Part shown: in pieces, positions 6,519 to 9,058 of the stretch
Layout of the letters: the number at the start of each line of letters is the position of its first letter
Numbering within the stretch: the stretch's first letter is position 1
NCBI GenBank assembly: GCA_031256615.1
Contig: JAIRQG010000077.1
Coordinates: forward strand, 1 to 9,058
Reading direction: 5' to 3'
Length of the DNA: 9,058 nt
Source: Candidatus Methanoplasma sp.
GTDB lineage: Archaea; Thermoplasmatota; Thermoplasmata; Methanomassiliicoccales; Methanomethylophilaceae
Program-made: the position numbers and the translations under genes
Notes under the pieces: model-generated
Seen by the model: the letters and a program-made list of their open reading frames with translations, nothing else
Told to the model about the DNA's origin: nothing
Databases searched by the model: none

Positions 6519-6525
6519 AATAAAC

Positions 6526-7308
6526 ATGGTTAGTCACAAAGGAGTAGACTACGCAAAGATCCTTAAAAGATACGACGTACAATCTCAGAACGAAGCTTCC
6601 CCGCAGGCTATCGCCGAGAAAATGTTGGTCAAGGATCCAGTACTTAGAAAAGTAGCAGAGACAGTTGTTTGGAAACAGTTCAAGGATGTTGTCGCTGCAA
6701 CCAACGAAGCACTGAAAACGAAAGACCCGCTCGTGGTTATAAACGACGGGCTTGTGAATGGAATGGAAGTAGTAGCAAAGCTGTATGCAGACCACATCTA
6801 CTATCTCCCCGACATCATGATGGCCGCAAAGACCATGGAGATGGGGATCGCCGTTGCAGAAAAGAAAATTGCTGGCGGAAGGGAGACAAAAGGACTTGTT
6901 GTCATGCACGTCGCTGAGGGGGACCCGCACGACATCGGAAAGAACATCGCGAAAGTTATGCTGACATCGACCGGATACTCTGTCATCGACATGGGTAAGG
7001 ACGTTGCAGTTGACGACGTAGTAGCAATGGTCGTCAAAGAGAAGCCAATGCTGGTCACTGGAACAGCGCTTATGACAACGACGATGACGGCATTCCCCAG
7101 GGCTGCCGAGAAACTCGTTGCAAAGGGAATCAAGACGCCCTTCATGTCCGCTGGCGGCGCAGTCAACAGAGACTTCTCCGAGTCGTTCGACCTCGGTATC
7201 TATTCTCAGAAAGCCCCGCAGACACCACCCATAGCAGATAAGATCAAAGCCGGATACGACTGGAGAAAGATCAGGGCTGAGTGGGAGAACATCATCGGAG
7301 GTGCGTAA
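6526..7308 (+). CDS. mtaC: Methanol-specific corrinoid protein MtaC
   Basis: MtaC carries a 5-hydroxybenzimidazolyl-type cobamide. MtaB methylates its Co(I) with methanol, and MtaA then moves the methyl group to coenzyme M. The 260-residue length matches Methanosarcina MtaC (about 258). Residues ~1-120 are the helical cap domain. Then comes the cobalamin-binding Rossmann domain with the DxHxxG motif GDPHDIGKN; its cobalt-ligating residue is His135, matching His136 of M. barkeri MtaC. GTALMTTTMTAFP and the SAGGAVNRDF turn are the later cofactor-binding loops. The start is fixed by the strong AGGAGG site. mtaB follows 2 nt after the stop. Codon choice is even and biased toward frequent codons, as expected of a highly expressed catabolic gene. 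Identification is by family resemblance and gene order; methanol rather than another methyl donor is supported by the adjacent mtaB. Confidence 0.95.
   Translation: MVSHKGVDYAKILKRYDVQSQNEASPQAIAEKMLVKDPVLRKVAETVVWKQFKDVVAATNEALKTKDPLVVINDGLVNGMEVVAKLYADHIYYLPDIMMAAKTMEMGIAVAEKKIAGGRETKGLVVMHVAEGDPHDIGKNIAKVMLTSTGYSVIDMGKDVAVDDVVAMVVKEKPMLVTGTALMTTTMTAFPRAAEKLVAKGIKTPFMSAGGAVNRDFSESFDLGIYSQKAPQTPPIADKIKAGYDWRKIRAEWENIIGGA
7297..7303 (+). promoter_or_regulatory. Shine-Dalgarno of mtaB inside the end of mtaC
   Basis: GGAGGTG, a perfect complement to the 16S rRNA 3' end consensus, lies in the last codons of mtaC and 7 nt before ATG 7311. It decides the mtaB start over the upstream in-frame GTG at 7281. 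Confidence 0.8.
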
Positions 7309-7310
7309 GC

Positions 7311-8711
7311 ATGGCTGCAACAAGATTCACAAAAATGGCATACTCGAATCCGGATGAAATTGTCTTCGGAACGTCGAAATCACCCGTATCCTACGGATTC
7401 GGAATAAAAGTAGGTGCCGGCAGAGTCATACCTGAGCTCAACTATGCACCGAGGCCTGGATCTGAGAAAGACCCGGCAAGGCTGAAAAAAGAATACGTCG
7501 ACTACATCTCAAAAGATGTCCTGACAAGAGCAGTCACACTCGGATTCCCGGATGTGCAGCTTGAGACCGAGTGGGTTTCCCAGATGGGTAACAAGAAATT
7601 CTCGATCGGCGTCGTTGAGGGACAGAAAGAGATCACCGAGAAGTTCCACGAGGAATACGGCATAAACTGCGCCGTAAGGCAGACCCTGCCTGACCAGCGT
7701 GAGGCAGAAGAAGGCCTCCGCATCGGCAACAAGGGCAAACACCTGTACCCCGAGGCACTTATCGGATGCGCAGAAGTTGCTTGTGAGAACGGTGCAGATG
7801 TACTTGCTTGCGAGACGATGGGCGGCAAAGAACTTGCTGACTATGCAGTCACGAGCCAGGACATAACCGCGTTCCTTTACGGTGTAGGATACCTCGGAGC
7901 CATCGACATGGAGTATGTCTGGTCCCAGTTCGTTGACATCGCAAAGAAGAACAAAGTGACCGTCGGTGGAGACACCAACTGTTCCGGAGCAAACGTTTCA
8001 ATGTTCATGGCAGGAGGTATGCTCGACCAGGATGTCCAGAAGACCTTCTCCGCTGTAACAAGAGCGATCTCCGCTGCAAGGACAATGGTCGCAATGGAGT
8101 GCGGCGCGTCCGGACCTGACAAAGACTGCGGATACGAGGGACCGATAATCAAAACGATCACCGGAAGGCCCGCAGCCCAGGAAGGAAAGAACTGCCAGTG
8201 CGCACACGCTGACCTGCAGGGTAACCTGATGGCCCAGATCTGCGACCTGTGGTCGAACGAGTCCGTTGAGTACCACCCTGAATTCGGTGGATCGTCAGTC
8301 CAGTGCTGGCTCGGATCCCTTGGATACGAAGTCGCCCTTATGAACTGCGCCATCGCAACAGGACAGGAGAAGACCCTCAGGGACCTGTACATGATCACGG
8401 ACAGGACAAGAGGCCCAGAAGGATACATGCTCGCCTACGACAACGCATTCAAGGTCGGAGAGGCAATTGCTGGAAACGGCAAGGACATCTACCTCCGTGC
8501 AAAAGCCGCAGGAATCACCGCAGCAAAAGTCATAAAGGCCGGATACGACGCAAAGGAACTCCCGCTGACAACAAAGCAGAAGGATGTTCTCGACGCCGTC
8601 CTGAAGGAGCTCGAGGCACTGCCGGACAACGCGGACAAGTTCTTTGAGTACTGCGACAAGAAGTATGCGGGAGTTGTTCCCAACTACAACAAGAAGAACT
8701 ACGGACTCTAA
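7311..8711 (+). CDS. mtaB: Methanol:corrinoid methyltransferase MtaB
   Basis: MtaB is the zinc enzyme that activates methanol and methylates Co(I) on MtaC, forming the tight MtaBC complex in the cytoplasm. The protein is 466 residues, the family length (about 460). The three zinc ligands known from M. barkeri MtaB (Glu164, Cys220, Cys269) are all present, each shifted by exactly four: Glu168 in ACETMGGKE, Cys224 in GDTNCSGAN and Cys273 in CGASGPDKDCGYEGP. The constant shift argues for an intact collinear TIM barrel. ATG 7311 is preferred to GTG 7281 because it follows the mtaC stop by 2 nt and has a perfect ribosome binding site. The frame shows no TAG codon, unlike the pyrrolysine-containing methylamine methyltransferases. 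No mtaA follows within the window, so the CoM methyltransferase is encoded elsewhere. Confidence 0.96.
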   Translation: MAATRFTKMAYSNPDEIVFGTSKSPVSYGFGIKVGAGRVIPELNYAPRPGSEKDPARLKKEYVDYISKDVLTRAVTLGFPDVQLETEWVSQMGNKKFSIGVVEGQKEITEKFHEEYGINCAVRQTLPDQREAEEGLRIGNKGKHLYPEALIGCAEVACENGADVLACETMGGKELADYAVTSQDITAFLYGVGYLGAIDMEYVWSQFVDIAKKNKVTVGGDTNCSGANVSMFMAGGMLDQDVQKTFSAVTRAISAARTMVAMECGASGPDKDCGYEGPIIKTITGRPAAQEGKNCQCAHADLQGNLMAQICDLWSNESVEYHPEFGGSSVQCWLGSLGYEVALMNCAIATGQEKTLRDLYMITDRTRGPEGYMLAYDNAFKVGEAIAGNGKDIYLRAKAAGITAAKVIKAGYDAKELPLTTKQKDVLDAVLKELEALPDNADKFFEYCDKKYAGVVPNYNKKNYGL

Positions 8712-9058
8712 GCCTATATCGTTAATCTTGACTTGATAAACCTTTTAAAAACCCCTTCCCTTTGTTATCATACCAAAAATACAGTGCGACCCGGCTTAGC
8801 TTTGCTGATCCGTTGTTTCTGCCAAGACTCGCCTTTGTTCGATCGCGATCAGCCGCATTCAGCCTACCGATGAAATAACGGGGCATTCGAAAATAAGAAC
8901 TACATCGACCAGAGTCATCTTTTCTGCGCATTATAGGGGACCTGAACGCTTTGCCTCTGAACCGCAATCAAAATGCTGCCCGGAGAAGCCAAAGAATCCT
9001 GCGGACGCTTTGTCGAGGGACTCACCAAAAGCCCCGTAATGTGCCTTCTCTGTGCAAT
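8712..9058. other. Region downstream of mtaB without a convincing complete gene
   Basis: These 347 nt contain no recognisable RNA gene or complete protein. TTTTAAAAA at 8743-8751 could be a box A. The perfect palindrome GATCGCGATC is at 8841-8850. No clear hairpin plus T-run follows mtaB; the pyrimidine-rich stretch at about 8753-8766 might end its transcript. At the right edge two frames are open: + from ATG 8973, and - from 9058 down to a TGA at 8915-8917. Neither could be assigned to a family. Confidence 0.5.
8973..9058 (+). CDS. Possible 5' end of an unrecognised gene running off the window
   Basis: From ATG 8973 the frame stays open for 28 codons to the edge, after a TGA at 8958-8960. 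The peptide includes three Cys (ESCGRF, then VMCLLCA with a CxxC). There is no Shine-Dalgarno sequence; a weak TTATAG at about 8930-8935 could be a promoter. The opposite strand is also open here, so this is a tentative call that needs the sequence to the right. Confidence 0.25.
   Translation, partial: MLPGEAKESCGRFVEGLTKSPVMCLLCA

Larger units (their letters stand above)
6289..6525 (+). promoter_or_regulatory. AT-rich promoter and long leader region upstream of mtaCB
   Basis: This 237-nt gap after the CbiA/CfbB stop has no supported gene. A good box A (TATATAAA, 6395-6402) predicts a start site near 6423-6428 and a leader of roughly 100 nt before mtaC. TGTCCA occurs twice just upstream of box A (6371-6376 and 6388-6393), and GTCCA occurs again at 6463-6467. 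TATATATTC occurs at 6270-6278 and 6313-6321. The leader contains hairpins listed separately. Long mtaCB leaders are known in Methanosarcina, so a regulated leader would fit. Confidence 0.55.

Noticed and set aside
6478..7323. 281-codon open frame on the - strand
   Set aside because: Antisense of mtaC; no family resemblance, Cys/His-rich noise composition, and it covers the mtaC leader.
8841..8850. Perfect palindrome GATCGCGATC
   Set aside because: Isolated 10-bp palindrome with no partner repeat or nearby promoter; may be chance.
8722..8967. 81-codon open frame on the - strand downstream of mtaB
   Set aside because: Non-ATG start, basic low-information composition, no ribosome binding site and no recognised domain; kept only as part of the unassigned region.

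Overview
The window looks like chromosomal DNA of a methylotrophic methanogenic archaeon, most likely of the order Methanomassiliicoccales. A Methanosarcina-type methylotroph cannot be excluded from the sequence alone. Three things support this: an adjacent mtaC-mtaB pair (methanol-specific corrinoid protein and methanol:corrinoid methyltransferase), a RamA-type corrinoid activase with a C-terminal double [4Fe-4S] ferredoxin domain, and archaeal expression signals (TATA-like box A elements, possible leaderless starts). None of the nine complete gene ends uses TAG. This fits, but does not prove, a host that reads TAG as pyrrolysine.

Layout, left to right. (1) Positions 1-1896, + strand: the end of a substrate-binding protein, then a permease and an ATPase of a NitT/TauT/SsuABC-type importer, tightly packed. 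A G/C hairpin followed by a T-run at about 1903-1928 probably terminates this operon. (2) Positions 1930-4822, - strand: a three-gene operon read leftward, made of a short single-domain CobW/G3E GTPase, a very His/Asp/Cys-rich metal-binding protein and a RamA-like activase. Both junctions are 4-nt ATGA overlaps, so the genes are probably translationally coupled. (3) Positions 4823-4929: a compact divergent promoter region. (4) Positions 4930-6288, + strand: a cobyrinate/Ni-sirohydrochlorin a,c-diamide synthase (CbiA/CfbB family). (5) Positions 6289-6525: an AT-rich promoter and long structured leader. (6) Positions 6526-8711, + strand: mtaC and mtaB, 2 nt apart, each with a strong Shine-Dalgarno sequence. 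(7) Positions 8712-9058: no convincing complete gene; a short reading frame runs off the right edge.

The right-hand modules share a theme. MtaB transfers the methyl group of methanol to Co(I) on MtaC. Accidental oxidation to Co(II) must be reversed by an ATP-dependent RamA-type protein. The CbiA/CfbB enzyme belongs to corrinoid or F430 synthesis. The CobW-like GTPase and His-rich protein look like a cobalt, nickel or zinc handling pair, or possibly a corrinoid-handling pair. The most interesting candidate for an undescribed system is the cobW-like/His-rich/ramA operon. It physically couples a metallochaperone-type GTPase and a metal-buffering protein to corrinoid reactivation. The His-rich protein may also represent the separated C-terminal half of a CobW protein.
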